NCBI GenBank assembly: GCA_027579435.1
Contig: JANBPK010001210.1
Location: 1-64,000, forward strand
Origin: Candolleomyces eurysporus
Lineage: Eukaryota; Basidiomycota; Agaricomycetes; Agaricales; Psathyrellaceae
Length of the DNA: 64,000 nt
Direction: 5' to 3'
Position numbers and translations under genes: made by a program. The notes under the pieces are model-generated. The model was given only the letters and a program-made list of their open reading frames with translations, was not told where the DNA came from and searched no databases. Shown here piece after piece: positions 20,247 to 31,194 of this stretch. Each line of letters opens with the position of its first letter. Within the stretch, counting starts at the first letter, position 1.

Positions 20247-22278
20247 ATGATGCTCTTACAAACTCTCACGGCTTTCCTCACATTGCTAACTGCTGTTGCA
20301 GGGGCACCGCCAGCTCTCCGTGCTATCAACCGCTACGATGGAGAGACTACTGGTCATCACATAGTCATTCTCAAGCCCGGCGTCGCGAGGGATCGTTTGA
20401 TTGAGCAGATCTCTCAACGCCATGTGATTACGCATCAGTGGGATGCAGCTATCAACGGGTTTGCGGGTCAAAATTTTTTGGAGTCATGAAAGGAGACGAT
20501 CTGACTTATCTCCATCGTTACTATAGCCAAGCTCGATGAAGAAACCCTGAATAATTTGAGGTCATCGCCTGACGTGGAGTCAATCTCGGAAGACGGGATA
20601 ATGCACATCATGGTCACGCAGTAAGTTACTTAATCTCAACCCAACAGCACAGAATTTGACAGGCAGCATCGTCCTTCGTGCCACCTACTTCACCCAATCA
20701 GAACGGACGCACCATGGGGACTGGGTCGAATCAGCTCTTCAGAGCGTCTTGCGAATCAGAATGCAAGGTAAGTCCAAAGGTTCAAGTCGCAAGTACGCAC
20801 CACACTCAGCCTTCTCAAACTCGACAGCGCACTGACTTTTACTTACACTTACAACGAGACTGCGGCCGGTCAAGGCGTGGACATCTACATAATTGGTATG
20901 AGTCCTAGAATAGAGACAGTGCTTGAGTGCTGAAGGCAATTCTCGAAGACACCGGTATTAGAGCGAGTCACGTACGTTACCCACGGAATCTCTGTAGCCG
21001 CTCGTCTTTGACCGTTAATGGTCTTGTAGAGTCAATTTGGCGGAAGAGCCAAATTTGCCGCTTCATTTGGATATCCGTATGTCTGTCTGGTGAAGTCTCC
21101 CACATCTCATATCCGGAAGCTTACTCGCATCTCATGCTTTAGGATGGTCGACGGACACGGACATGGTACTCATGTCGCGTATGTTGAGCAGTAACCAAAT
21201 GTACCGGATCTTACAGCTTTCCTCCCTCAGTGCTACTGCAATCGGCCGTCAATTTGGGGTTGCTAAGGTCGGTTCAAGCCTTGCCATACTAAAATTGATA
21301 GTATTCACCCGCAACACAGGCTGCCAATGTTCACGCTATTCGAGTTCTAAGCGATTCAGGGTAAGCACAGCTTTTCTTCAACGCATTGGGATCACAAGGT
21401 TGAGCAAAGACTCGCAGATCAGGCTCTATGTCCAACATGTGCGTGCCGAAGTTAATTTGAAATGCCCATAGCACACTTACACGTGATTGGCGTCTGAACT
21501 ACTGCACTTTGCAGCGTGTCTGGGATGGATTATGCCCTTCTCGCAGCGCGGTCATCTGGGAGACCAAGTATCGTATCGATGTCGCTTGGTGGAGCAGCAA
21601 ATGTACCGATAGACACAGCTGCAACTGCGGTAAGAAACTTGGGCCTTGATCCTTCCTGTTTGATTGATATCGACTTGAACTCGGTTTATTACAGCTTGTC
21701 GCAGCCGGAATCCATGTTACAGTTGCTGCGGGCAACAGTAACGTGAACGCCCAGAACACGTCCCCTGCTCGAGTTCAGAGCGTCATCACTGTCGGGGCAA
21801 GTAACATTGCAGATGCGAAAGCCTCCTTTTCAAACTATGGCCCTGTGGTCGATGTTTTCGCTCCGGGACAGAATATCATTAGTGCGTGGAAGGACAGTGA
21901 CACTGTGAGTGTCAACTTGAGCTCTTGCCGATGGTGCTGGATCTGATGCTGATTTCCATCGCCCCACCTTTTAGGCAACAAACAGCATTTCTGGGACCTC
22001 AATGGTCGGTTCCTTTCTTTTTTGGTAGATCTTGACTGAGGTACAGACTAACCCGAGACAACAGGCCACGCCGCATGTTGCAGGTCTAGTTGCGTATTTG
22101 ATCTCTCTTGAAGGGAATGTAAGCCCCACGGAGATGGAGGCGAAGTTGAAGAACTACAGTCTGAAGGGCGTTCTCACCGGCCTCCGTAAGTCTGGCATTT
22201 GCCTTCCGGCAAATACACAGTGCTGAGCGCTCTATTCTAGCCACCGGAACTGCCAACGTTCTGGTACACAACCTGTAG
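20247..22278 (+). CDS. Secreted subtilisin-like serine protease (S8, proteinase K type)
   Basis: Fifteen exons, all joining in frame (401 aa): 20247-20466, 20527-20620, 20663-20767, 20828-20895, 20949-20971, 21030-21076, 21143-21178, 21231-21267, 21320-21360, 21418-21438, 21515-21629, 21695-21904, 21975-22004, 22065-22185, 22241-22278. The N-terminus is a hydrophobic signal peptide (about residues 1-19) followed by an I9-type propeptide ([10 protein letters not shown]...[11 protein letters not shown]). The mature region opens with [10 protein letters not shown]. Catalytic triad: Asp163 in DTGI, His193 in [10 protein letters not shown], Ser348 in SGTSMATPHVAG; oxyanion Asn283 in AAGNSN. Length matches fungal extracellular proteinase K-like enzymes. 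It degrades protein outside the cell. Exons of only 21, 23 and 30 nt make automatic annotation error-prone here. It is convergent with the peroxygenase gene. Confidence 0.93.
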
Positions 22279-22494
22279 CTGGGAAGATTACACTAATTCA
22301 AAGTGTTCGCAGATTACACGAAGTTATGTCGTCGTGAGCACTCACTTGTGGAATTATGAACATTGGAGAAATATTTTGATTAAATGGAAAATTAAAGAAA
22401 TTCTAAGAATGATTGAATGAGTATGGATCATGATAATTTAAAGGAACGACGCCAGGTGAGGGTATAACTGACGATAGAGATTGGAAAATGTAGT

Positions 22495-23877
22495 CTACAG
22501 CTGACCATAAGGGAACACCTCATCGCATTGGGCACCGATCGCTGAAGAGAGACTGGAATATAGGAACCCCAAGTTCTTAATCAAATTCCGTCTCAAAACG
22601 CCAGTGGGGTTGGGGTACAATCCCTGCACAGTATTCACGATGTCCGCGTATAGCACACACGGCTTCGTGAAGTCGGCAGAGGTGGGATCAACCATGAAGT
22701 TGTTGACCTTTCCATCAACATTTCCACCAGGAAGGAACGGGTGCAAGAGGAAAATCTCCGCGATGCCCTCGTTACTCGTTGGCTTGGGTGCCCTGTGGAA
22801 GTCAGGTGGAAACCTCATATCTTTGAAGAATGATCTTGCTGACGCCATGTCCAATTTTCTGTCTGTTCTTCGCCCGTCGACGAAGAAGTTAATCGGGAAG
22901 ACCGACTCTCCATAACCGGTGAAGTAGCGAACATTCTTGAATGAGAACTGGGGATTGGTGGCGATGGAATCTTGCAGACGTTGGAATCGCAGCTCTCCAG
23001 CAACAGTACCGTTGTAGTAACCGTCGCCGTATTGATTGCTGAAGTCGACAAACTATAAAGAGGAGCGAAGGGTCAGTCGTACCCACGATCGAGCCGAGGG
23101 AGAGTAAGCGCACCTTTTGGAACAAGGTTTCGTTGAAGCTGTGATTGTCCCCGAAGAATGCGTCTGCTCGAGTCATCCCGGCGTCGCCTTCAAACATACC
23201 GTCAGTACCACTTCGCCAGAAAATTTCTACTTGTACCCACCTTCGAACGTTCCATGAACATTGAATCCACCGGCGTGGGCAGGAGGAGGAGGATCGGGTC
23301 CGGTCTTTCGTGTCTTGCCTCCAATGCTGAGTAAGTCGGTGACGAGGTTTCCGTTCATCAAGTGGGCGAGGTAAGTCACGAAGATCGCAAACTTGTTCTC
23401 CATGTTGAATCCTGAGCGATCCATATGAGTGTCCAACATAGTTGAGAGCCAATCACATTAAACGCTCACCCTCCTGAACGGCGGTAACCATTTGAGATGG
23501 GCTAGCGACACCATCGCGAGAGATGTACTAGAGAAATCAGAGAATTAGCGATCGAGAGATAACACAAGTGTGGGTTTCATGCTAACACCGTGGGATGCAA
23601 GTGTGTTCATTCCTGGGCAGGGTCCTCGCTCATCACCGTTTCTCAACGGCTTCCATGGATGGGCACGATCGTGGACCAGCTTGAGGCCCGCGAATCGAGG
23701 CGGTCCGGGCGGTGGAAGTGGATTGACTGCGCCAAACCCTCCGCTGGTACGAGAACTGGTGTCTTCAGCTTCTTGACGTTTCAGAAATTCTGGGTCATTG
23801 GGGAAAGCGAACGAAGTGGAGATTGCACTGATAGAGAAGAGGAGGGTAGTTAGAACAACAAATGCTCTAGGGATCAT
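22495..23877 (-). CDS. Unspecific peroxygenase / heme-thiolate (chloroperoxidase-like) peroxidase, long type
   Basis: Five minus-strand exons: 23877-23587, 23527-23470, 23411-23241, 23187-23114, 23052-22495; introns 59, 58, 53 and 61 nt; 383 aa. A signal peptide (about 1-24) is followed by a short propeptide with a Lys-Arg site (33-34). The heme-thiolate ligand is Cys87 in RGPCPGMNTLASHG. EGD at 173-175 is the metal-binding triad. The acid-base pair of long peroxygenases appears conserved as Arg240 and Glu247 in NVRYFTGYGE. Two C-terminal cysteines (in KPCVLYAD and GAQCDEVFP) fit the disulfide of long-type enzymes. The family uses hydrogen peroxide to oxyfunctionalise C-H bonds and aromatic compounds outside the cell; substrate range cannot be predicted here. 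Confidence 0.94.
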
Positions 23878-23932
23878 GGTGGATGTTTGCTGTGGGCAAA
23901 CTATTTGCCTTTAGCTAGTTTTTATACTGTCC

Positions 23933-23940
23933 CTATATAA
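23933..23940 (-). promoter_or_regulatory. TATA-like element of the peroxygenase gene
   Basis: TTATATAG on the minus strand lies about 56-63 nt before the ATG at 23877, a plausible core promoter position for a fungal gene. Confidence 0.45.
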
Positions 23941-24403
23941 TGTCCTTTGGAATCGGGATACCCCCGTTTGTCTGTCTTTCCGTAGCGCGTCTTGAAACTC
24001 TGGCAGTGCTTCGTAACCGGCATCGCACTGAGCTGCGGACTTACCCAGCATCGGCAGCCAGAACAAAATGCCAAGATGCGTAGTAATGCCTGCGCACGGC
24101 GCTGTGAAAATTTAAATGAAGGGAGGTTAGTTTCACAGGACTCGGTTTCTCACAGTGCCTGCCCCGCGTAGTTTCGTGTCCGAAAGAGCGTTGATACGAA
24201 TCGACAATTTCTTGGAGATTCTCTGATAGACTGGACGCCCCGGAAGTTAGTGACAGGTCAATAGTAGAGCAATTTCAAGCTATCTCTTTCAACGGCTCGT
24301 CGATATAAACGTAGCATGGAAATTTGAGTTCTGATCGCGGCAATCGCGCAACCGTGAAGCCAGACCATTCTCGCCTCTCACGCCTGCTTCCAAGTCTCGT
24401 AAC

Positions 24404-24790
24404 ACACATAGTGTAGTCCCATTGAACCACAGTACAACGTCCGAGGTCCAATCACAGATCGATGATTTCAGTGCAAGCAGCCGGAGGAATGAGGTTCATC
24501 CCTCGGTGCGATGCCGGAACGTAGATCTGTGCCAACTGAGCGCAGTACCTACGGCTGAGGATGCTTCTTTGATTGATCCCTTGTCAGCGTTCAACGGATG
24601 CGTTGCATCCGTAACGCTTTAACAGAGAATAGCCGTCAACCTTGTGGTGTGTCCCTGAATCATCAAATCTACAAAGAAGTCCTGAAAACCCGAGAAGATC
24701 GCCTTCACTGCCTATCTATCCGTTTACCCGATGGGAGTTGGTCTCCAATTTCCCCGGGCTGTAGGAGAAGGGAGACCTAAAGCGCATCCA
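24404..24790. repeat. Duplicated non-coding block (copy 1)
   Basis: Diverged duplicate of about 25495-25855 in the same orientation. Shared stretches include a GAGGTTCATC/GCGGGTTCATC block, GCTTCTT-(T/C)GA-TGATC, CTTGTCAGC-TT-AACGGAT and GAAGATCGCC. No coding potential. The similarity seems to extend upstream (about 24280 and 25385). Confidence 0.6.
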
Positions 24791-26007
24791 GTTAGCGACT
24801 TTCATTGTCAAAGCAATTTGCTCAACTGAGGCTTGGTCTTGCGAGTGAATCCCAACTTCGGGTGAAGACAAATCACAATGACATTGAGCCCTCAGTCGTT
24901 CCGCGAGATATCGCATTGGCCCTAGCTCTAACTCTATATGTCTGCATGCGTATAACGACCTACGCCTTCAAGAGGTCATGCTAAACTAGCGACTCGGCTT
25001 CGTTCTGAACCTGAGCTTGAGGGTCGAAATTGTACAAAAAATCACGGAAGAACAAGTGAAGAAGAGGGAGGGATCGGGGCAAGACTGCCAGCAGGAAGTC
25101 ATTGAAATCAATGTTAGGTTGCGCTACCGACCCTTGCGAGGACAAGATGGTAATGTGAAATTATCATGACATGATCCGAGTCTGATTTACTGACAGCCCA
25201 TAGCGTCTTATCTCTTTTGCTTGCCCAGTGACTGTATAGCACTGGTCAATAATCGACTTCTCAAAGTTCGGGCTCAGAGATACGGGGCCGCCAACATCTG
25301 ATATGGAATAAAGCTCGAGTAATATTGATTTGGTTCGCAAATACGGTCAGTTTCTATCGAAGAGTTTCTTGTCCCCTCAATCTCCTGCAACTGCTCTCAG
25401 CTAAGTCACCTCTTTCGATGGCTTTTATGGACGTGAACTCTGAAATTTGAGCTCTGATCACACGCAAACATGAAACCAGACGTTAATTCCGTCACCATTT
25501 TTCGAAGTAAAGTGTCCGAAATCCAATGACTAATTGATAATTTCGGGGTCGTTCGAAGAAGCGGGTTCATCGCTCGGTGTGTGCCGGAATGGTCGATCTG
25601 CGCCCCGGAGCGCAGCATGAGAGGCTTCTTCGAATGATCTCTTGTCAGCATTGAACGGATACGTTCGATCCGTACATCCCTGCAATGAATTCGTCGTCAA
25701 CCCCCGTGAACCATCAAAAACACGAAGGAGTCCTTGAATCCCCAGAAGATCGCCAACCACCAACTATCAATTCGTGTATTCGATGAACGTGCATCTCGGT
25801 CTCCCAGGACCTAGGGAGAATGGAAATGTCTCGAGAGGGCATACAAGGTCTCTAAATTTTATTTAAGAAAGCAATATGCTTGAAGCGAAAGAATAAAAAC
25901 AGAACAGAAGACCCTCCAGATCCAGACGACAAAGAGATTGAACCCGGGTTCGACAACGTCCGAGCTGTAATTTCAAATGCTCAAGATGAAGTGGGTGGTG
26001 TAAGTGA

Positions 26008-26228
26008 GACAGGGCGTTGGTGAAGATAGAGAATGCAAAGAGAGAGTGGAAGACACGCAAAGGCGAGATCTTGGCAGACTACGTGCAGCGAATGCGCAAA
26101 AGAGAGGATGCTGAATGTAAGTACGGCTTGATCGCACACTCAACTACTCCCTCACTATACTTCCAGATGCCGCTGAGTTTCCGTTTGGGAGTGTTGATGG
26201 TACCAGTGATACCGAAGACATCATTTAA
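26008..26228 (+). pseudogene. Relic of the 3' end of an unknown gene
   Basis: A Lys/Arg-rich frame (REWKTRKGEILADYVQRM...) leads to a good donor at 26117. A 50-nt intron (GTAAGT...TTCCAG) follows, then an exon that continues in frame, AAEFPFGSVDGTSDTEDII, to a stop at 26226-26228. Upstream in frame there is a TGA and no start codon. It looks like the last two exons of a gene whose 5' part is lost. Family not recognised. Confidence 0.3.
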
Positions 26229-26810
26229 ATCCAGTCATTCACGATCTTTGAGCATTCTACTCCTACTGGGACTTATGATTAATCATGCATACTTGAATTT
26301 GTTATTCAGCTCTAGTACTCCGTTGAGGGCGTGATCAATCAGTGATTGATCGTATTCCCATTACCTCAAGCTACTCTGCTACTCCTCACCGAGAACACTG
26401 ATTAATCGACGATAAATCACCGAGCGTCTACACGGTCAGTTGATTGATCAAAACACATCGAGTTTTGTACGACCTTCCCCTTTCCTTCTGACTTCAACGT
26501 ACCGTCCGTTACGCGACTTCCGATCAGCTTCGAACCCACTGTCAGCTGGCGGGTTACTCCATATCGTTGACGCAAGGGATCTCTTCATCGAAATCGAAAC
26601 GCTGTTCTAGGAAGAGTGGAGAGAGCAGACTCAGGCAGGAAGCTTGAGAATGAGAGGCGAATATAGTTGGCGCAGATCATGAGGATTAGGACGTGGCCGA
26701 GAGATCGACTTGGGTAATACTAGAGGTCGTTCAACGTTCAACCTCTACCCTGGGTGTCGCGACCTATACTATCGTCAACCTTTGATTTGGTCAGGCTCTT
26801 GGTTCGGTCG

Positions 26811-26859
26811 GTCACACAATGTCACGCTTTCTGGCGAGAAAGCGTGACGGGTGTGTGAC
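26811..26859. repeat. Hairpin with 12-bp perfect stem
   Basis: GTCACGCTTTCT and its reverse complement flank a 4-nt loop (GGCG) at 26821-26848. An outer 7-bp pair, GTCACAC/GTGTGAC, extends the stem after a small internal loop. No associated gene. Confidence 0.8.
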
Positions 26860-27942
26860 GGTTGACCAGAATTCTTTTCGTTCAGAATTTGGGCATTCTC
26901 TTCCGGGAAAAAAAAAGGAATTTGAGGTGCCACAGGTCAATGAATGCAAAGGTAATAGCATGAGTCTTGGATTTTGATGAAGGGAGCATGGAATGAAGAA
27001 GTGACCGAATGAGGGGCGTGACCGAATCAATGGTTGACGATAGTACGCTGGGACTGAAGGAGAACACGGCAACGGCCTCAGTAATGACGAAAGTGCGAGG
27101 CCGCAAACGCCCCACGATCTGTACCGTATGCTGATGCGGCCACAAAGGGCGGCTCAGTGCATCTGGCTTTGCGTTCTGTACGCCAGCAACCTTTCCTCAA
27201 TATGTCAGAGCGGGATATATACAATGTAAGGTCTTTCATGATTCCTCTTTTCAATAGACTTGGGCATCTTTCAGCTCTCGAGAATACTCGAGCTAGCCAT
27301 TCTCCTCTGGTACGCCAAGTACGGTAAAGTTAGGCTGGACCCTCGAGACATCGCACTCCTCGAGCAACTTGCCACACTCGTGTGGCATGAAACGAGGATG
27401 ACCGGGGCGTAACTTCGTAGGCAAGTATATGTGCCTGGATACCGAACAGAGGACGATGAGGAATGGGGAAAGACAAAGAGGCGACCCACGCTTTGATGTA
27501 TCATTTAGGCATGGGAATATGGTTGATGTTGCCGAACGCACGGCACTGATGGCGTCGTCAGCGCGTTCATCCCAATCCCTCATCATCATTCACTGCGTCA
27601 ATTCCAGCTAGACAAAGATTGAATCATCTTCTGCAAAGTGTTCGTTGTCTGCAATCCAAAAATAACTGCGCTGATTGAGCTTCCATGCTGAGGTGGTTGT
27701 ATTAGCAACATTGTACTAGTAAGTCGACAGCGTCTCACTTGAGCCTTGATCATCCTTGGTTGAAGGTGTCCATTGACAGAACAAAACGCCAAAGTGCCTA
27801 TATCATGACATTTGCTTCTATTACCATCTCAAGGGCGCTTGAGAGTACAAGGACTGGTCGCTCGCCAGATATCCTTTAAAAAGAGGCAGCGAATGAACCG
27901 CTACCACAACACACTCTCTTCTATCACCTTCAAGTTGCTGTA

Positions 27943-29218
27943 ATGGATGCACAACGTGTCGAACACTTCATTAATATACAGGCTCGAGCATGGTATGCAA
28001 ATTACACAATCACCATGATTGAAGTCGGTACGTGGCTATCTGCCTAGATTATCACCATATTGACACTTACTGTATATGACCCACCGTGTATCAGGAATCC
28101 ACATTTTCATGGCGATTTATGGCCTCTCCGTGTTTCTAGAGACACCGGAGCATCTGAGAAAGGGCAGAAAGAGATACATAGTGATCAGCTTTATCACATG
28201 CCTCACCGCCTTGACGGCGTCTCTCGACATGGCCACTTATTTTGACGTGCTCTTCCGGTCAACATCCCCTTTCCATTGGGGGGAGATTGTGCTTGACACG
28301 TATGGAGGGACTCATTGGAAGCCAGTGCTCAGTGACACTGCCCTAGGAATCCTTATTTGGATAGGAGATGCACTGCTTGTGAGCCAATATCATCAGCATG
28401 TACAAGCTTATAACTTAACGATTGTACTCCACAGGAGCTACCTGTCTATGTGCACTAGGTGGGCTATGCTTTCGACCTAGTAGCTCGAACTCCGCATTCA
28501 TATGATATTCAGTGCTCAGATTCCTTGCAGCGTAACTGGACGATGCACATTTCCAAGAGGGAAACCCGTACACCACTGCCTACACTTTGCTAACCGTTTC
28601 TACGAACATTATTGTCACAAGCCTCATCATTTTTCGCCTTTTTCGTGCACGTCGATCCTTATCGAAGCTCTTACCATCCGCGGATGTGAGGCTTTACACT
28701 GGGTTAATGGCCATTCTAATCGAGTCAGCTCTTCCGCCGAGCATTTTTGGGATCATCGCAGCTTCATTGGGACAGGCCTTGGGTACTTCTTCCTTTGAAC
28801 CTTCTGATGGAGATGTGATTTCCTATAACCTATTCACTGGTCTGTTTTACTCATTCTGCGTAAGTCCAAGTCCCCAGTTTAGAGTTTCCTAGAGAGTGTT
28901 CTGATTCACTGTCCTTAGACCCTCGCGCCCCACATGATCATTTTCCGCGTCACCACCGGTCGCTCCTTCACCAAGTTCCCCACCCTCAAGAATGGAAACC
29001 TTTCCCATCCCATCGAATTCGCCCACAGAACCGCCGAATCATCCTTCCTTCGATCATCCTGCCCTCGGGGGCTCGCCGGAAGCCCAGAGTTCGACCTCGA
29101 GCGATTCGGGGGTGAAAGCAACGGGGAAATTCAAACCCCAACGACCGCCCAAACATCGCAGGAAATCATTCAAATCAGCGAGGAGAAACGTGTTGAGGAG
29201 ACCGTAGAGAAGAAGTAA
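27943..29218 (+). pseudogene. Membrane-protein gene copy C, broken by a 55-bp deletion in exon 3
   Basis: Exons 1 (27943-28027) and 2 (28095-28378) are intact with the family phases, and exon 5 (about 28920-29218) keeps PHMIIFRVTTGRSF and the Glu/Lys tail. Exon 3 should start VYRCY right after the CACAG acceptor near 28436, but the first 55 bases of the 79-nt exon are missing. Only the GAGCTACCTGTCTATGTGCA part remains, which reads into a TAG. The region before TVSTNIIVTS in exon 4 also lacks an open frame. The loss removes one hydrophobic segment and shifts the frame. Probably a recent pseudogene, because the other exons are clean. Confidence 0.85.
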
Positions 29219-29688
29219 AAGATTTACCCGTCAAAATGCGCGTTCTCAGCTCGTCGACTTTCTTTTCAACGTCCTGTCCTCTTTGTACTCCTAGATTGTG
29301 ACTTTAAATAATGAGATTCGCTGTGATTATACAAATTTCTACGTTCCACATACTGGGCTTCCCATAATGAGCCAGAGTTGTTGGCCCTTGAGTTCCTCGA
29401 CTGCGAGAGAGAACAAACTTAGAGAAGCAAATGAGGTGTGGTATGAAGCGTCATCTCCCTAGGTCTACTCTCGTCGTTCTGCNAGTTGAGTTTTGTCTAA
29501 AACTGATAGTGAAACCACTTGAGATAAGCGTCTACCACTAGTTAAAGACATGTACACAGTCAGCACCTACGACAACCAGCGAGGGGACTTTCAAAATAGT
29601 CCAGGGCGGAAAACAAGGTGACACATTGAAAGAATCAGCAGTGCATACTGTCGGGAGCACACCACCACAGCCAACACACGACGAATTA
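29219..29688. other. Convergent intergenic region
   Basis: No gene. It holds the 3' flanks of membrane gene C and F-box gene 2. The last ~40 bp are shared with the 3' flank of F-box gene 1. Confidence 0.5.
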
Positions 29689-31194
29689 TCACTGCCTGCC
29701 TTTACCCCCGAAAATGCGGACACGCGCTTTTTGAGGAGCGTTGTCGTCCAAGTACTTTGTAAATTCCACTCGTGCGGTCTCCACGGCTAGCCGCAGGGTG
29801 AGCTCATTCAGAGCTCCCGGCAGCATTTCCATCAAGTCTACATCGATCTTGCCCCCCGACAATTCTAACACCCCCAACCCTGGGACCTCGCGGAACAGCT
29901 CACTCAAATCTTCGAAGCCGGGTGACAGAGCGTTGCCCAGACCGAGAGAAATGGACTTGATCGTACTTGAGTTATGTGACCGCATAATCAGTTTGGTGAG
30001 GGCGGGCGGTACGTCGGAGTAACCGATGGTCGAGTCGGGAGCGGTGTACTTGCAGGAGAACGATTGAAGGGACGGAAGAGTGAGGCTGTCAAGCAAACTC
30101 GTGCAGGCGTGTTGGCAGAGGAATCCGTGTTCAACCGATAGGTCCGTTAGATGGGGAAGTGTGACGTGGACGTGCGAAGCGTTGATATACAATCTTGTGT
30201 CGTCCGAACCGTACCGATGGATTCCGACGTGTAAAGAGCGCAGGTTCTGGCAGCTGCTTAGGATGGAGCAGTAGGTCATCCCCTGTCCCCAGATGACGGA
30301 AAAAGGTCCCAAACGAAGCGTAGTAAGGGCATCCCATGGGATGTCAAATTTCGCAATCGCCCCATGAGCACGGATTGAAAAGTCTTCGAGCGCTTGGAAT
30401 TGCTTGCAAGGGTGAGTAATCACATCCGCGAGCTGAACCTCTCTCCCGGATCGTATAGAGAGGCGAAGTTTCTTCATTTTTGGCCAGGCAATACCCTTGG
30501 AGTCGGGATCTCGAAAGACCTGTCGGAGAAAGGCCACGTCTGATGACGTATCCATCTCGATCTTGAAATCGAGGTTCCCAAGCTTGTTGGCAATTGAGTG
30601 GAGATAGTCGATGAAGATATGGTTGTTGGGGTTGGATGAGGAGAGGGATAACGACAGGTGGAGAGGGACTGATCCAGCGCGGGAGTACCATGTAGTCGCT
30701 TTTTGAACGACACGGCGGATGTCTGCTTCTTCCCAGGTCGATCTCAGGTCAAGGTACAGCGTTGTCCAGAGCCGAGCAGTGCCACACACACTCCGATACC
30801 ACGCTCTCGATACCAACATGAAGGGGAGCAAGGGTGACTCGCCTTTGAATGGCGGGCGGTGAGCCTCCTTGAAAAATAACATGAAGGGGAGGGAAGGTGA
30901 TTCGGCGAGCGAGGGGGTGTAGGCCTCCTCAATGAAAGCTCCAACGATTTCATCCGGTATTCGTCGTCTGGCAGAAATGATATCCATATACTTCTGCTTC
31001 CTCGCTTCAACTACTTCCTTTCTGGCCTGCAACTCCAAAAGCTGGCGCTGAAGATCTGCGATGTTTTCGTTGAGCGGGATCAACATCTGGTCGAACGACT
31101 CGATGGTTGCCTGGGCCATCGAGTACTGGAGGGATGATGGGGGTATGTTAGAGTCGAGAAGGTCCTCCAGACGGTGATCTTCTTCAGCGGACAT
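29689..31194 (-). CDS. F-box-like/LRR protein (paralogue 2) with internal duplication in the F-box
   Basis: Single exon, 501 aa from MSAEEDH at 31194; the paralogue alignment supports this start over the longer open frame to 31278. Same order as paralogue 1: DLLDSNIPPSS block, coiled coil, F-box-like segment, LRRs. Closely related to the gene at 10669-12189, with the same strand and shared 3' flank. The F-box region is odd: EEAYTPSLAESPSLPFML is followed at once by a second version, KEAHRPPFKGESPLLPFML, a tandem duplication of roughly 20 codons (near 30815-30900). This inserts an extra helix-length segment in the Skp1-binding region, so function may be altered. The frame is otherwise intact. 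Confidence 0.86.
   Translation of the reverse strand: MSAEEDHRLEDLLDSNIPPSSLQYSMAQATIESFDQMLIPLNENIADLQRQLLELQARKEVVEARKQKYMDIISARRRIPDEIVGAFIEEAYTPSLAESPSLPFMLFFKEAHRPPFKGESPLLPFMLVSRAWYRSVCGTARLWTTLYLDLRSTWEEADIRRVVQKATTWYSRAGSVPLHLSLSLSSSNPNNHIFIDYLHSIANKLGNLDFKIEMDTSSDVAFLRQVFRDPDSKGIAWPKMKKLRLSIRSGREVQLADVITHPCKQFQALEDFSIRAHGAIAKFDIPWDALTTLRLGPFSVIWGQGMTYCSILSSCQNLRSLHVGIHRYGSDDTRLYINASHVHVTLPHLTDLSVEHGFLCQHACTSLLDSLTLPSLQSFSCKYTAPDSTIGYSDVPPALTKLIMRSHNSSTIKSISLGLGNALSPGFEDLSELFREVPGLGVLELSGGKIDVDLMEMLPGALNELTLRLAVETARVEFTKYLDDNAPQKARVRIFGGKGRQ

Larger units (their letters stand above)
23941..27942. other. Repeat-rich region of 4 kb without intact genes
   Basis: Contains the duplicated block 24404-24790/25495-25855, an exon relic at 26008-26228, a strong hairpin at 26811-26859, and a diverged copy (about 27170-27225) of sequence found at 14763-14820. 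ORFs are short and none has recognisable domains. The last ~70 bp carry the promoter-like CTTTAAAAAGAGGC of membrane gene C. Confidence 0.6.
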
